From positions 18,797,001 through 18,861,000 of the forward strand of contig NC_079885.1 of NCBI RefSeq assembly GCF_029227915.1: a stretch of 64,000 bases of DNA, given 5' to 3'. Under the pieces are notes generated by a model that saw only the letters and a program-made list of their open reading frames with translations, ran no database searches and had not been told where the DNA came from. The position numbers and the translations under genes are program-made. Position 1 is the first letter of the stretch, and the number at the start of each line of letters is the position of its first letter. Below are positions 34,861 through 46,967 of this stretch, piece by piece. The stretch is from Hydractinia symbiolongicarpus (lineage: Eukaryota; Cnidaria; Hydrozoa; Anthoathecata; Hydractiniidae).

Positions 34861-35314
34861 ATATCAACGTACATGTTACGCAACAAAAATTGGTTGGAAT
34901 AAAACAAAACTCATTCGCCAATAATTTCTATGTTAATGACAACCGTGGCGCACCTGTGTACAAATGTGTTACATAATTTACTGGTTCCTCCGTGTAATTT
35001 CATGGCTCTGCTGCGGCCAGAGAAATTGCTCTATGTTACGGACAGCTGGCAACCATGTAAAACTAACGATGGCTGTATAATGGTTTACAATGAATTATAC
35101 GAGGAATTTTTCAGGGGCTGACAACGATTCATTGGATATTTGACTAGAAAAACAAGAATGCGAGTATTAAATGTTTTTAAAGGTAGCATGTGACAAGCCA
35201 TGTTACAAAATTGACTTTAATTGGGAACAGATTTGTCAATTTTTAGAAAGCGCATGCCACTGGGTAGTTGTTCCACTTTAGTAGACCTGTTCTGAACTAA
35301 GATTAACAACACAT

Positions 35315-35387
35315 CGATCACGATGGGACTCGAACCCACAATCTCCCGATTCGAAGTCGGACGCCTTATCCATTAGGCCACGCGATC
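35315..35387 (-). tRNA. trnR-ucg: tRNA-Arg(UCG), A43G
   Basis: A43G gives U-G at 27:43; otherwise the majority sequence. Confidence 0.92.
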
Positions 35388-35841
35388 ATGTCATCGTACG
35401 CGTTACGCAACAAAATCTGGTTGGCATCAAACAAAGCTCAATAGCAGTAATTTCTATGTTAATGACAACTCTAGCGCGTCTGTTCACAAATGTTTTAATT
35501 AATTGACTGGTTCCTCCAGGTAATTTCAAAACTATGCCGCAGCCAGAGGAATTGCTGTATATTAGCGATGGCTGGCAAGAATGCACAAACTAACGATGTC
35601 TGTAAAATGTTTGACAACGAATTTTACGAGGAATATTTCAAGGGCTGGCAACGATTCGCTGTAAATATGATTAGAGAAACAAGAATGCCAGTATTAAATG
35701 TACTTAATAGTAGCATGTCACAAGCTATGTTACGAAATCCAGTTTTATTGGGAACAGATTTGTCAATTTTAAAGAAGCGCATGGCGCTGGGAATTCTTTC
35801 CACTTTAGTAGACTTGTTCTCAACTAAGATTAACAATACGT

Positions 35842-35913
35842 CGACCACAATGGGACTCGACCCACAATAGTCCGATTCGAAGTCGGACGCCCTATCCATT
35901 AGGCCACCCGATC
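35842..35913 (-). pseudogene. trnR-ucg: 72-nt tRNA-Arg pseudogene (T-loop deletion)
   Basis: One T is missing from the T loop (GGGTCGAGTCCC), which disrupts the B box. The acceptor has GATCGGG against TGTGGTC, with a G6-G67 mismatch. Anticodon TCG is retained. First plain member of an 11-copy subfamily that also carries A22G and GACC at the 3' end. Confidence 0.85.
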
Positions 35914-36368
35914 ATATCAACGTACATGTTACGCAACAAAATTTGGTTAGTATAAACCAAAACTCATTCGTCAATAATTTCCATGTTAATGACAACCGTA
36001 GCGCGTCTGTGTACAAATGTGTTAATTAATTTACTGGTTCCTCCGTGTAATTTCATGGCTCTGCTGCAGCAAGAGGAAATGCTGTATATTAGCGACGGCT
36101 GGCAAGAATGCACAAACTAACGATGGCTGTAATATGGTTGACAACGAATTGTACGAGGAATATATCAAGGGCTGGCAATGATTCATTGTAAATATGATTA
36201 GAGAAACAAGAATATCAGTGTTAAATGTACCTATTAGTAGCATGTCGCAAGCCATGTTACGAAATTGACTTTAATTGGGAACAGATTTGTCAATTTTTAG
36301 AAAGCGAATGCCACTGGGTAGTTGTTCCACTTTACTAGACCTGTTCTGAACTAAGATTAACAACACAT

Positions 36369-36441
36369 CGATCACGATGGGACTCGAACCCACAATCTTC
36401 CGATTCAAAGTCGGACGCCTTATCCATTAGGCCACGCGATC
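36369..36441 (-). tRNA. Arg-like tRNA with UUG anticodon
   Basis: Identical to the majority tRNA-Arg except C35T, which makes the anticodon UUG (reads CAA, Gln). All stems and both promoter boxes are intact. C35 is a main identity element for ArgRS, so charging is uncertain. No T4 terminator nearby. Confidence 0.85.
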
Positions 36442-36894
36442 ATGTCAATGTACGCGTTACACAACAATATCTGGTTGGCATCAAACAAAGTTCAATGCCA
36501 GTAATTTCTATGGTAATGACAACCGCAGGGCGTCTGTGTACAAATGTGCTAATTAAATGACTGGTACCTCCGTGTAATTTCATGGCTCTGCTGCAGCCAG
36601 AGGAATTGCTGTATGTTAGCGACAGCTGGCAAGAATGTAAAACTAACGATGGCTGTAACATGGTTGACAATGATTTATACGAGAAATTTTTGAGGGGCTG
36701 ACAACGATTCATTAGATATTTGAATAGAAAAACAAGAATGCGAGTATTAAATGTTTTTATAGGTAGCATGTGACAAGCCATGTTACGAAATTGACTTTAA
36801 TTGGGAACAGATTTGTCAATTTTTAGAAAGTGCATGCCACTGGGTAGTTGTTCCACTTTAGTAGACCTGTTCTGAACTAAGATTAACAACACAT

Positions 36895-36967
36895 CGGTCA
36901 CGATGAGACTCGAACCCACAATCTCCCGATTCGAAGTCGGACGCCTAATCCATTAGGCCACGTGATC
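36895..36967 (-). tRNA. trnR-ucg: tRNA-Arg(UCG), G5A and T71C
   Basis: G5A makes A-U at 5:68, but T71C mismatches A2. Also C62T, A43G and A21T. Confidence 0.78.
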
Positions 36968-37147
36968 ATATCAACGTACGCGTTACGCAACAAAATCTGG
37001 TTGGCATCAAACAAAGCTCAATAGCAGTGATTTCTATGTTAATGACAACCCTAGCGCGTCTGTGCACAAATGTTTTAATTATTTGACTGGTTCCTCCAGG
37101 TAATTTCAAAACTATACCGCAGCCAGAGGAAATACTGTATATTAGCG

Positions 37148-37609
37148 ATGGCTGGCAAGAATGCACAAACTAACGATGGCTGTAAAATGTTTGACAACGA
37201 ATTTTACGAGGAATATTTCAAGGGCTGGCAACGATTCGCTGTAAATATGATTAGAGAAACAAGAATGCCAGTATTAAATGTACTTAATAGTAGCATGTCA
37301 CAAGCCATGTTACGAAATCCAGTTTTATTGGGAACAAATTTGTCAATTATAAAGAAGCGCATGGCGTTGGGAATTTTTTCCACTTTAGTAGACTTGTTCT
37401 CAAATAAGATTAACAATACGTCGACCGCAATGGGACTCGACCCACAATCTTCCGATTCGAAGTCGGACGCCCTATCCATTAGGCCACCCGATCATATCCA
37501 CGTACATGTTACGCAACAAAATTTGGTTAGTATAAACCAAAACTCATTCGTCAATAATTCCCATGTTAATGACAACCGTAGCGCGTCTGTGTGCAAATGT
37601 GTTAATTAA
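37148..37609 (+). other. 153-codon open frame through a tRNA-pseudogene unit
   Basis: The frame starts in the spacer, crosses the antisense of the 72-nt tRNA pseudogene at 37422 and ends in the next spacer. It is open because this unit has TGG where most have TGA (GGGCTGGCAACG) and because the one-base T-loop deletion keeps the frame. Its first 90 codons read like a protein (for example FYEEYFKGWQRF), but I recognise no family. The tRNA-antisense part (DPQSSDSKSDALSIRP) is not real protein. It is either a relic of an old coding segment captured in the spacer or chance. Confidence 0.2.
37422..37493 (-). pseudogene. trnR-ucg: 72-nt tRNA-Arg pseudogene
   Basis: T-loop-deleted subfamily. Unlike its relatives it keeps CTTCCG in the 3' anticodon strand. 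It is the parent of the right half of the hybrid at 41109. Confidence 0.85.
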
Positions 37610-37947
37610 TTTACTGGTTCCTCCGTGTAATTTCATGGCTCTGCTGCGGCCAGAGGAATTGCTCTATGTTAGCGACAGCTGGCAAGCATGTAAAACTAAG
37701 GATGGCTGTAGAATGGTTTACAACGAATTATACGAGGAATTTTTCAGGGGCTGACAACGATTCATTGGATATTTGACTAGAAAAACAAGAGTGCGACTAT
37801 TAAATGTTTTTATTGGTAGCATGTCATAAGCCATGTTAGGAAGTTCACTTTTATTGGGAACAGATTTGTCAATTGTTAGAAAGCGCATGCCACTGAGTAG
37901 TTGTTCCACCTTAGTAGACCTGTTCTGAACTAAGATTAACAACACAT

Positions 37948-38020
37948 CGATCACGATGGGACTCGAACCCACAATCCTCCGATTCGAAATGGGACGCCCT
38001 ATACATTAGGCCACGCGATC
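37948..38020 (-). pseudogene. trnR-ucg: tRNA-Arg(UCG), anticodon stem broken
   Basis: G30C mismatches C40; also C32T, A44G, A22G and G19T (invariant G19 lost). Confidence 0.76.
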
Positions 38021-38475
38021 ATAACAACGTACACGTTACCCAACAAAATTTGGTTGGAGTAAAACAAAACTCATTCACCAATAATTTCTATGTTAATGAC
38101 AACCGTAGCGCGTCTGTGTACAAATGTGTTAATTAATTTACTGGTTCCTCCGTGTAATTTCATGGGTCTGCTGCGGCCAGAGGAAATGCTGTATATTAGC
38201 GACGGCTGGCAAGAATGCACAAACTAACGATGGCTGTAAAATGGTTGACAACGAATTTTACGAGGAATATATCAAGGGCTGACAATGATTCATTGTAAAT
38301 ATGATTAGAGAAACAAGAACGTCGGTGTTAAATGTACCTATTAGTAGCATGTCGCAAGCCATGTTACGAAATTCACTTTTATTGGGAACAGATTTGTCAA
38401 TTTTTAGAAAGGGCATGCCACTGGGTAGTTGTTCCACTTTAGTAGACCTGTTCTGAAATAAAATTAACAACACAT

Positions 38476-38548
38476 CGATCACGATGGGACTCGAACCCAC
38501 AATCTTCCGATTCGAAGTCGGACGCCTTATCCATTAGGCCACGCGATC
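38476..38548 (-). tRNA. trnR-ucg: tRNA-Arg(UCG), majority sequence with T4 terminator
   Basis: Perfect tRNA, with a T4 run at 38460-38463 (read on the minus strand) 12 nt past the discriminator. Among the best candidates for an active gene. Confidence 0.96.
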
Positions 38549-39002
38549 ATATCAACGTACACGTTACGCAACAAAATTTGGTTAGTATAAAACAAAACTC
38601 ATTCGCCAATAATTTCTATGTTAATGACAACCGTACCACGTCTGTGTACAAATGTGTTAATTAATTTACTGGTTCCTCCGTGTAATTTCATGGCTCTGCT
38701 GCAGCCAGAGGAATTGCTGTATGTTAGCGACAGCGTGCAAGAATGTAAAACTAACGATGGCTGTAAAATGGTTGACAATAATTTATACGAGAAATTTTTC
38801 GGGGGCTGACAACGATTCATTGGATATTTGAATAGAAAAACAAGAATGCGAGTATTAGATGTTTTTATAGGTAGCATGTCACCAGCCATGTCACGAAATT
38901 GACTTTAATTGGGAACAGATTTGTCAATTTTTAGAAAGCGAATGCCACTGGGTAGTTGTTCCACTTTACTAGACCTGTTCTGAACTAAGATTAACAACAC
39001 AT

Positions 39003-39075
39003 CGATCACGATGGGACTCGAACCCACAATCTTCCGATTCAAAGTCGGACGCCTTATCCATTAGGCCACGCGATC
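39003..39075 (-). tRNA. Arg-like tRNA with UUG anticodon
   Basis: Only C35T; otherwise the majority sequence. Same type as 36369. Confidence 0.85.
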
Positions 39076-39528
39076 ATGTCAATGTACGCGTTACACAACA
39101 ATATCTGGTTGGCATCAAACAAAGTTCAATGTCAGTAATTTCTATGGTAATGACAATCGCAGGGCGTCTGTGTACAAATGTGTTAATTAAATGACTGGTA
39201 CCTCCGTGTAATTTCATGGCTCTGCTGCAGCCAGAGGAATTGCTGTATGTTAGCGACAGCTGGCAAGAATGTAAAACTAACGATGGCTGTAAAATGGTTG
39301 ACAATGATTTATACGAGAAATTTTTCAGGGGCTGACAACGATTCATTAGATATTTGAATAGAAAAACAAGAATGTGAGTATTAAATGTTTTTATAGGTAG
39401 CATGTGACAAGCCATGTTACGAAATTGACTTTAATTGGGAACGGATTTGTCAATTTTTAGAAAGCGCATGCCACTGGGTAGTTGTTCCACTTTAGTAGAC
39501 CTGTTCTGAACTAAGATTAACAACACAT

Positions 39529-39601
39529 CGATCACGATGAGAATCGAACCCACAATCTCCCGATTCGAAGTCGGACACCTTATCCATTAGGCCACGTGAT
39601 C
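39529..39601 (-). tRNA. trnR-ucg: tRNA-Arg(UCG), G5A
   Basis: G5A (A-U at 5:68), C62T, G59T, A43G and C25T, leaving wobble pairs in the D and T stems. Foldable. Confidence 0.8.
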
Positions 39602-40055
39602 ATATCAACGTACGCGTTACGCAACAAAATCTGGTTGGCATCAAACAAAGCTCAATAGCAGTAATTTCTATGTTAATGACAACCCTAGCGCGTCTGTGCA
39701 CAAATGTTTTAATTAATTGACTGGTTCCTCCAGGTAATTTCAAAACTATGCCGCAGCCAGAGGAATTGCTGTATATTAGCGATGGCTGGCAAGAATGCAC
39801 AAACTAACGATGTCTGTAAAATGTTTGACAACGAATTTTACGAGGAATATTTCAAGGGCTGGCAACGATTCGCTGTAAATATGATTAGAGAAACAAGAAC
39901 GTCAGTGTTAAATGTACCTATTAGTAGCATGTCGCAAGCCATGTTACGAAATTCACTTTTATTAGGAACAGATTTGTCAATTTTTAGAAAGCGCATGCCA
40001 CTGGGTAGTTGTTCCACTTTAGTAGACCTGTTCTGAACTAAGATTAACAACACAT

Positions 40056-40128
40056 CAATCACGATGGGACTCGAACCCACAATCTTCCGATTCGAAGTCG
40101 GACGCCTTATCCATTAGGCCACGCGATC
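40056..40128 (-). tRNA. trnR-ucg: tRNA-Arg(UCG), C72T
   Basis: Only C72T, making the terminal acceptor pair G-U. Confidence 0.9.
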
Positions 40129-40581
40129 ATATCAACGTACACGTTACGCACAAAATTTGGTTGGAATAAAACAAAACTCATTCGCCAATAATTTCTATGT
40201 TAATGACAACCGTGGCGCGTCTGTGTACAAATGTGTTACATAATTTACTGGTTCCTCCGTGTAATTTCATGGCTCTGCTGCGGCCAGAGGAATTGCTGTA
40301 AGTTAGCGACAGCTGGCAAGAATGTAAAACTAACGATGGCTGTAGAATGGTTTACAATGAATTATACGAGGAATTTTTCAGGGGCTGACAACGATTCATT
40401 GGATATTTGATTAGAAAAACAAGAATGCGAGTACTAATTGTTTTTATAGGTAGCATGTCACAAGCCATGTTACGAAACTGACTTTAATTGGGAACAAATT
40501 TGTTAATTTTTAGAAAGGGCATGCCACTGGGTAGTTGTTCCACTTTAGTAGACCTGTTCTGAACTAAGATTAACAATACAT

Positions 40582-40654
40582 CGATCACGATGGGATTCGA
40601 ACCCACAATCTTCCAATTCGAAGTCGGACGACTTATCCCTTAGGCGACGCGATC
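40582..40654 (-). pseudogene. trnR-ucg: tRNA-Arg(UCG), D-arm damaged
   Basis: Same five changes as 25850. Confidence 0.72.
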
Positions 40655-41108
40655 ATGTCAATGTACGCGTTACGCAACAATATTTGGTTGGCATCAAACA
40701 AAATTCAATGCCAGTAATTTCTATGTTAATGACAACCGCAGCGCGTCTGTGTACAAATGTGTTAATTAAATGACTGGTACTTCCGTGTAACTTCGTGGCT
40801 ATGCTGCGGCCAGAGGAATTGCTGTATATTAGAGACGGCTGGCAAGAATGCACAAACTAACGATGGCTGTAAAATGGTTGACAATGAATTTTACGAGGAA
40901 TATATCAAGGGCTGACAATGAATCACTGTAAATATGATTAGAGAAACAAAAATGCCAGTATTAAATGTACTTAATAGTAGCATGTCACAATCCATTTTAC
41001 GAAATCCAGTTTTATTGGGAACAGATTTGTCAACTTTAAAGAAGCGCATGGCGCTGGGAATTCTTTCCACTTTAGTAGACTTGTTCTCAAATAAGATTAA
41101 CAACACAT

Positions 41109-41181
41109 CGATCACGATGAGACTGGAACCCACAATCTTCCGATTCGAAGTCGGACGCCCTATCCATTAGGCCACCCGATC
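41109..41181 (-). pseudogene. trnR-ucg: Hybrid tRNA-Arg at a duplication junction
   Basis: The 3' half matches the tRNA at 45323 (C62T, G57C); the 5' half matches the pseudogene at 37422 (A22G, C6G). The switch lies in the shared ACCCACAATCTT at 41128-41139. C6G mismatches G67 and G57C alters the T loop. Confidence 0.83.
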
Positions 41182-41635
41182 ATATCCACGTACATGTTAC
41201 GCAACAAAATTTGGTTAGTATAAACCAAAACTCATTCGTCAATAATTCCCATGTTAATGACAACCGTAGCGCGTCTGTGTGCAAATGTGTTAATTAATTT
41301 ACTGGTTCCTCCGTGTAATTTCATGGCTCTGCTGCGGCCAGAGGAATTGCTCTATGTTAGCGACAGCTGGCAAGCATGTAAAACTAAGGATGGCTGTAGA
41401 ATGGTTTACAACGAATTATACGAGGAATTTTTCAGGGGCTGACAACGATTCATTGGATATTTGACTAGAAAAACAAGAGTGCGACTATTAAATGTTTTTA
41501 TTGGTAGCATGTCATAAGCCATGTTAGGAAGTTCACTTTTATTGGGAACAGATTTGTCAATTGTTAGAAAGCGCATGCCACTGAGTAGTTGTTCCACCTT
41601 AGTAGACCTGTTCTGAACTAAGATTAACAACACAT

Positions 41636-41708
41636 CGATCACGATGGGACTCGAACCCACAATCCTCCGATTCGAAATGGGACGCCCTATACATTAGGCC
41701 ACGCGATC
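41636..41708 (-). pseudogene. trnR-ucg: tRNA-Arg(UCG), anticodon stem broken
   Basis: Duplicate of 37948, offset by 3,688. Confidence 0.76.
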
Positions 41709-42163
41709 ATAACAACGTACACGTTACCCAACAAAATTTGGTTGGAGTAAAACAAAACTCATTCACCAATAATTTCTATGTTAATGACAACCGTAGCGCG
41801 TCTGTGTACAAATGTGTTAATTAATTTACTGGTTCCTCCGTGTAATTTCATGGGTCTGCTGCGGCCAGAGGAAATGCTGTATATTAGCGACGGCTGGCAA
41901 GAATGCACAAACTAACGATGGCTGTAAAATGGTTGACAACGAATTTTACGAGGAATATATCAAGGGCTGACAATGATTCATTGTAAATATGATTAGAGAA
42001 ACAAGAACGTCGGTGTTAAATGTACCTATTAGTAGCATGTCGCAAGCCATGTTACGAAATTCACTTTTATTGGGAACAGATTTGAAAATTTTTAGAAAGG
42101 GCATGCCACTGGGTAGTTGTTCCACTTTAGTAGACCTGTTCTGAAATAAAATTAACAACACAT

Positions 42164-42236
42164 CGATCACGATGGGACTCGAACCCACAATCTTCCGATT
42201 CGAAGTCGGACGCCTTATCCATTAGGCCACGCGATC
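42164..42236 (-). tRNA. trnR-ucg: tRNA-Arg(UCG), majority sequence with T4 terminator
   Basis: Duplicate of 38476, with the T4 run at 42148-42151. Confidence 0.96.
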
Positions 42237-42690
42237 ATATCAACGTACACGTTACGCAACAAAATTTGGTTAGTATAAAACAAAACTCATTCGTCAATAA
42301 TTTCTATGTTAATGACAACCGTACCACGTCTGAGTACAAATGTGTTAATTAATTTACTGGTTCCTCCGTGTAATTTCATGGCTCTGCTGCAGCCAGAGGA
42401 ATTGCTGTATGTTAGCGACAGCGTGCAAGAATGTAAAACTAACGATGGCTGTAAAATGGTTGACAACGAATTTTACAAGGAATATATCAAGGGCTGACAA
42501 TGAAACATTGTAAATATGATTAGAGAAACCAGAACGTCAGTGTTAAATGTACCTATTAGTAGCATGTCGCAAGCCATGTTACGAAATTCACTTTTATTGG
42601 GAACAGATTTGTCAATTTTTAGAAAGCGCATGCCACTGGGTAGTTGTTCCACTTTAGTAGACCTGTTCTGAACTAAGATTAACAACACAT

Positions 42691-42763
42691 CAATCACGAT
42701 GGGACTCGAACCCACAATCTTCCGATTCGAAGTCGGACGCCTTATCCATTAGGCCACGCGATC
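42691..42763 (-). tRNA. trnR-ucg: tRNA-Arg(UCG), C72T
   Basis: Only C72T; carried by the extra unit of the second higher-order block. Confidence 0.9.
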
Positions 42764-43216
42764 ATATCAACGTACACGTTACGCACAAAATTTGGTTGGA
42801 ATAAAACAAAACTCATTCGCCAATAATTTCTATGTTAATGACAACCGTGGCGCGTCTGTGTACAAATGTGTTACATAATTTACTGGTTCCTCCGTGTAAT
42901 TTCATGGCTCTGCTGCGGCCAGAGGAATTGCTGTAAGTTAGCGACAGCTGGCAAGAATGTAAAACTAACGATGGCTGTAAAATGGTTGACAATAATTTAT
43001 ACGAGAAATTTTTCGGGGGCTGACAACGATTCATTGGATATTTGAATAGAAAAACAAGAATGCGAGTATTAGATGTTTTTATAGGTAGCATGTCACCAGC
43101 CATGTCACGAAATTGACTTTAATTGGGAACAGATTTGTCAATTTTTAGAAAGCGAATGCCACTGGGTAGTTGTTCCACTTTACTAGACCTGTTCTGAACT
43201 AAGATTAACAACACAT

Positions 43217-43289
43217 CGATCACGATGGGACTCGAACCCACAATCTTCCGATTCAAAGTCGGACGCCTTATCCATTAGGCCACGCGATC
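43217..43289 (-). tRNA. Arg-like tRNA with UUG anticodon
   Basis: Only C35T; duplicate of 39003. Confidence 0.85.
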
Positions 43290-43742
43290 ATGTCAATGTA
43301 CGCGTTACACAACAATATCTGGTTGGCATCAAACAAAGTTCAATGTCAGTAATTTCTATGGTAATGACAATCGCAGGGCGTCTGTGTACAAATGTGTTAA
43401 TTAAATGACTGGTACCTCCGTGTAATTTCATGGCTCTGCTGCAGCCAGAGGAATTGCTGTATGTTAGCGACAGCTGGCAAGAATGTAAAACTAACGATGG
43501 CTGTAAAATGGTTGACAATGATTTATACGAGAAATTTTTCAGGGGCTGACAACGATTCATTAGATATTTGAATAGAAAAACAAGAATGCGAGTATTAAAT
43601 GTTTTTATAGGTAGCATGTGACAAGCCATGTTACGAAATTGACTTTAATTGGGAACGGATTTGTCAATTTTTAGAAAGCGCATGCCACTGGGTAGTTGTT
43701 CCACTTTAGTAGACCTGTTCTGAACTAAGATTAACAACACAT

Positions 43743-43815
43743 CGATCACGATGAGAATCGAACCCACAATCTCCCGATTCGAAGTCGGACGCCTTATCCA
43801 TTAGGCCACGTGATC
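43743..43815 (-). tRNA. trnR-ucg: tRNA-Arg(UCG), G5A
   Basis: Duplicate of 39529 but with C25 as in the majority. Confidence 0.81.
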
Positions 43816-44269
43816 ATATCAACGTACGCGTTACGCAACAAAATCTGGTTGGCATCAAACAAAGCTCAATAGCAGTAATTTCTATGTTAATGACAACCCT
43901 AGCGCGTCTGTGCACAAATGTTTTAATTAATTGACTGGTTCCTCCAGGTAATTTCAAAACTATGCCGCAGCCAGAGGAATTGCTATATATTAGCGATGGC
44001 TGGCAAGAATGCACAAACTAACGATGTCTGTAAAATGTTTGACAACGAATTTTACGAGGAATATTTCAAGGGCTGGCAACGATTCGCTGTAAATATGATT
44101 AGAGAAACAAGAACGTCAGTGTTAAATGTACCTATTAGTAGCATGTCGCAAGCCATGTTACGAAATTCACTTTTATTAGGAACAGATTTGTCAATTTTTA
44201 GAAAGCACATGCCACTGGGTAGTTGTTCCACTTTAGTAGACCTGTTCTGAACTAAGATTAACAACACAT

Positions 44270-44342
44270 CAATCACGATGGGACTCGAACCCACAATCTT
44301 CCGATTCGAAGTCGGACGCCTTATCCATTAGGCCACGCGATC
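44270..44342 (-). tRNA. trnR-ucg: tRNA-Arg(UCG), C72T
   Basis: Duplicate of 40056. Confidence 0.9.
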
Positions 44343-44795
44343 ATATCAACGTACACGTTACGCACAAAATTTGGTTGGAATAAAACAAAACTCATTCGCC
44401 AATAATTTCTATGTTAATGACAACCGTGGCGCGTCTGTGTACAAATGTGTTACATAATTTACTGGTTCCTCCGTGTAATTTCATGGCTCTGCTGCGGCCA
44501 GAGGAATTGCTGTAAGTTAGCGACAGCTGGCAAGAATGTAAAACTAACGATGGCTGTAGAATGGTTTACAATGAATTATACGAGGAATTTTTCAGGGGCT
44601 GACAACGATTCATTGGATATTTGATTAGAAAAACAAGAATGCGAGTACTAATTGTTTTTATAGGTAGCATGTCACAAGCCATGTTACGAAACTGACTTTA
44701 ATTGGGAACAAATTTGTTAATTTTTAGAAAGGGCATGCCACTGGGTAGTTGTTCCACTTTAGTAGACCTGTTCTGAACTAAGATTAACAATACAT

Positions 44796-44868
44796 CGATC
44801 ACGATGGGATTCGAACCCACAATCTTCCAATTCGAAGTCGGACGACTTATCCCTTAGGCGACGCGATC
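44796..44868 (-). pseudogene. trnR-ucg: tRNA-Arg(UCG), D-arm damaged
   Basis: Duplicate of 40582 (offset 4,214) and close to 29530 (offset 15,266). Confidence 0.72.
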
Positions 44869-45322
44869 ATGTCAATGTACGCGTTACGCAACAATATTTG
44901 GTTGGCATCAAACAAAATTCAATGCCAGTAATTTCTATGTTAATGACAACCGCAGCGCGTCTGTGTACAAATGTGTTAATTAAATGACTGGTACTTCCGT
45001 GTAACTTCGTGGCTATGCTGCGGCCAGAGGAATTGCTGTATATTAGAGACGGCTGGCAAGAATGCACAAACTAACGATGGCTGTAAAATGGTTGACAATG
45101 AATTTTACGAGGAATATATCAAGGGCTGACAATGAATCACTGTAAATATGATTAGAGAAACAAAAATGCCAGTATTAAATGTACTTAATAGTAGCATGTC
45201 ACAATCCATTTTACGAAATCCAGTTTTATTGGGAACAGATTTGTCAACTTTAAAGAAGCGCATGGCGCTGGGAATTCTTTCCACTTTAGTAGACTTGTTC
45301 TCAAATAAGATTAACAACACAT

Positions 45323-45395
45323 CGATCACGATGAGACTGGAACCCACAATCTTGCGATTCGAAGTCGGACGCCTTATCCATTAGGCCACGCGATC
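45323..45395 (-). pseudogene. trnR-ucg: tRNA-Arg(UCG), T-loop and anticodon-stem changes
   Basis: C62T, G57C and G42C (C28-C42 mismatch). G57C is shared only with the hybrid at 41109. Confidence 0.7.
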
Positions 45396-45848
45396 ACATC
45401 AACGTACGCGTTATGCAACAATATCTGGTTGGCATCAAACAAAGTTCAATGCCAGTAATTTCTATGTTAATGACAACCGCAGCGCGTCTCTGTACAAATG
45501 TGTTAATTAATTGACTGGTACCTCCATGTAATTTCGTGGCTATGCTGCGGCCAGAGGAATTGCTGTATATTAGAGACGGCTGGCAAGAATGCACAAACTA
45601 ACGATGGCTGTAAAATTGTTGACAATGAATTTTACGAGGAATATTTCAAGGGCTGGCAACGATTCATTGAAATATGATTAGAGAAACGAGAATGCCAGTA
45701 TTAAATGTTTTTATAGGTAGCATGTCACAAGCCATGTTACGAAATTGACTTTAATTGGGAACAGATTTGTCAATTTTTAGAAAGCGCATGCCACTGGGTA
45801 GTTGTTCCACTTTAGTAGACCTTTTCTGAACTAAAATTAACAACACAT

Positions 45849-45921
45849 CGATCACGATGGGATTCGAACCCACAAGCTTCCGATTCGAAGTCGGACGCCT
45901 TGTCTATTAGGCCACGCGATC
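45849..45921 (-). tRNA. trnR-ucg: tRNA-Arg(UCG), loop changes, T4 terminator
   Basis: Same as 30583 (G59A, A46C, G18A, T20C). Confidence 0.7.
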
Positions 45922-46367
45922 ACATCAACGTACGCGTTATGCAACAATATCTGGTTGGCATCAAACAAAGTTCAATGCCAGTAATTTCTATGTTAATGAC
46001 AACCGCAGCGCGTCTCTGTACAAATGTGTTAATTAATTGACTGGTACCTCCATGTAATTTCGTGGCTATGCTGCGGCCAGAGGAATTGCTGTATGTTTGC
46101 GACAGCTGGCAAGAATGTAAAACTAACGATGGCTGTAAAATGGTTGACAATGAATTTTACTTGGAATATTTCAAGGGCTGGCAACGATTCATTGAAATAT
46201 GATTGGAGAAACAAGAATTCCAGAATTAAATGTTTTTATAGGTAGCATGTCACAAGCCATGTTACGAAATTGACTTTAATTGGGAACAGATTTGTCAATT
46301 TTTAGAAAGCGCATGCCACTGGGTAGTTGTTCCACTTTAGTAGACCTGTTCTGAACTAAGAACACAT

Positions 46368-46440
46368 CGATCAGGATGGGACTCGAACCCACAATCTTCC
46401 GATTCGAAATCGGACGAACTATACATTAGGGCACGCGATC
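46368..46440 (-). pseudogene. trnR-ucg: tRNA-Arg(UCG) pseudogene, D stem lost
   Basis: Third copy of the 27422 type. Confidence 0.85.
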
Positions 46441-46894
46441 ATAACAACGGACACGTTACCCAACAAAATTTGGTGGGAGTAAAACAAAACTCATTCACCA
46501 ATAATTTCTATGTTAATGACAACCGTAGCGCGTCTGTGTACAAATGTGTTAATTAAATTACTGGTTCCTCCGTGTAATTTCATGGCTCTGCTGCAGCCAG
46601 AGGAGTTGCTGTATGTTAGCGGCAGCTGGCAAGAATGTAAAACTAACGATGGCTGTAAAATGGTTGACAATGATTTATACGAGCAATTTTTCAGGGGCTG
46701 ACAACGGTTCAATGAATATTTTATTAGAAAAACAAGAATCCCAGGGTTAAATGTACCTATTAGTAACATGTCGCAAGCCATGTTACGAAATCCTCTTTTA
46801 TTGGGAACAGATTTGTCAATTTTTAGAAATCGCATGCCACTGTGTAGTTGTTCCACTTTAGTAGACCTGTTCTGAACTAAAATTAACAACACAT

Positions 46895-46967
46895 CGATCA
46901 CGATGAGATTCGAACCCACAATCTTCCAATTCGAAGTCGGACGCCTTATCCCTTAGGCCACGCGATC
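46895..46967 (-). tRNA. trnR-ucg: tRNA-Arg(UCG), T4 terminator
   Basis: Third copy of the 27949 type. Confidence 0.83.

Larger units (their letters stand above)
34234..35287. repeat. Twin adjacent 527-bp units
   Basis: Two consecutive units (break near 34760) are nearly identical, including the U33A tRNA in the first and the unusual CGTGGCGCACCTG spacer variant. The equivalent place near 49.7-50.0 kb has a single unit. Confidence 0.85.
37440..41127. repeat. 3,688-bp higher-order block, copy 1 (seven units)
   Basis: Units from the pseudogene at 37422 to that at 41109 recur to the right. The left part (about 37.44-38.75 kb) is offset by 3,688 and the right part (about 38.75-41.13 kb) by 4,214. 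Confidence 0.85.
41128..45353. repeat. Higher-order block, copy 2, with one extra unit
   Basis: Repeats 37440-41127 but has an additional unit of about 526 bases at roughly 42.44-42.96 kb, which explains the change of offset from 3,688 to 4,214. It starts inside the hybrid tRNA at 41109-41181. Confidence 0.82.
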
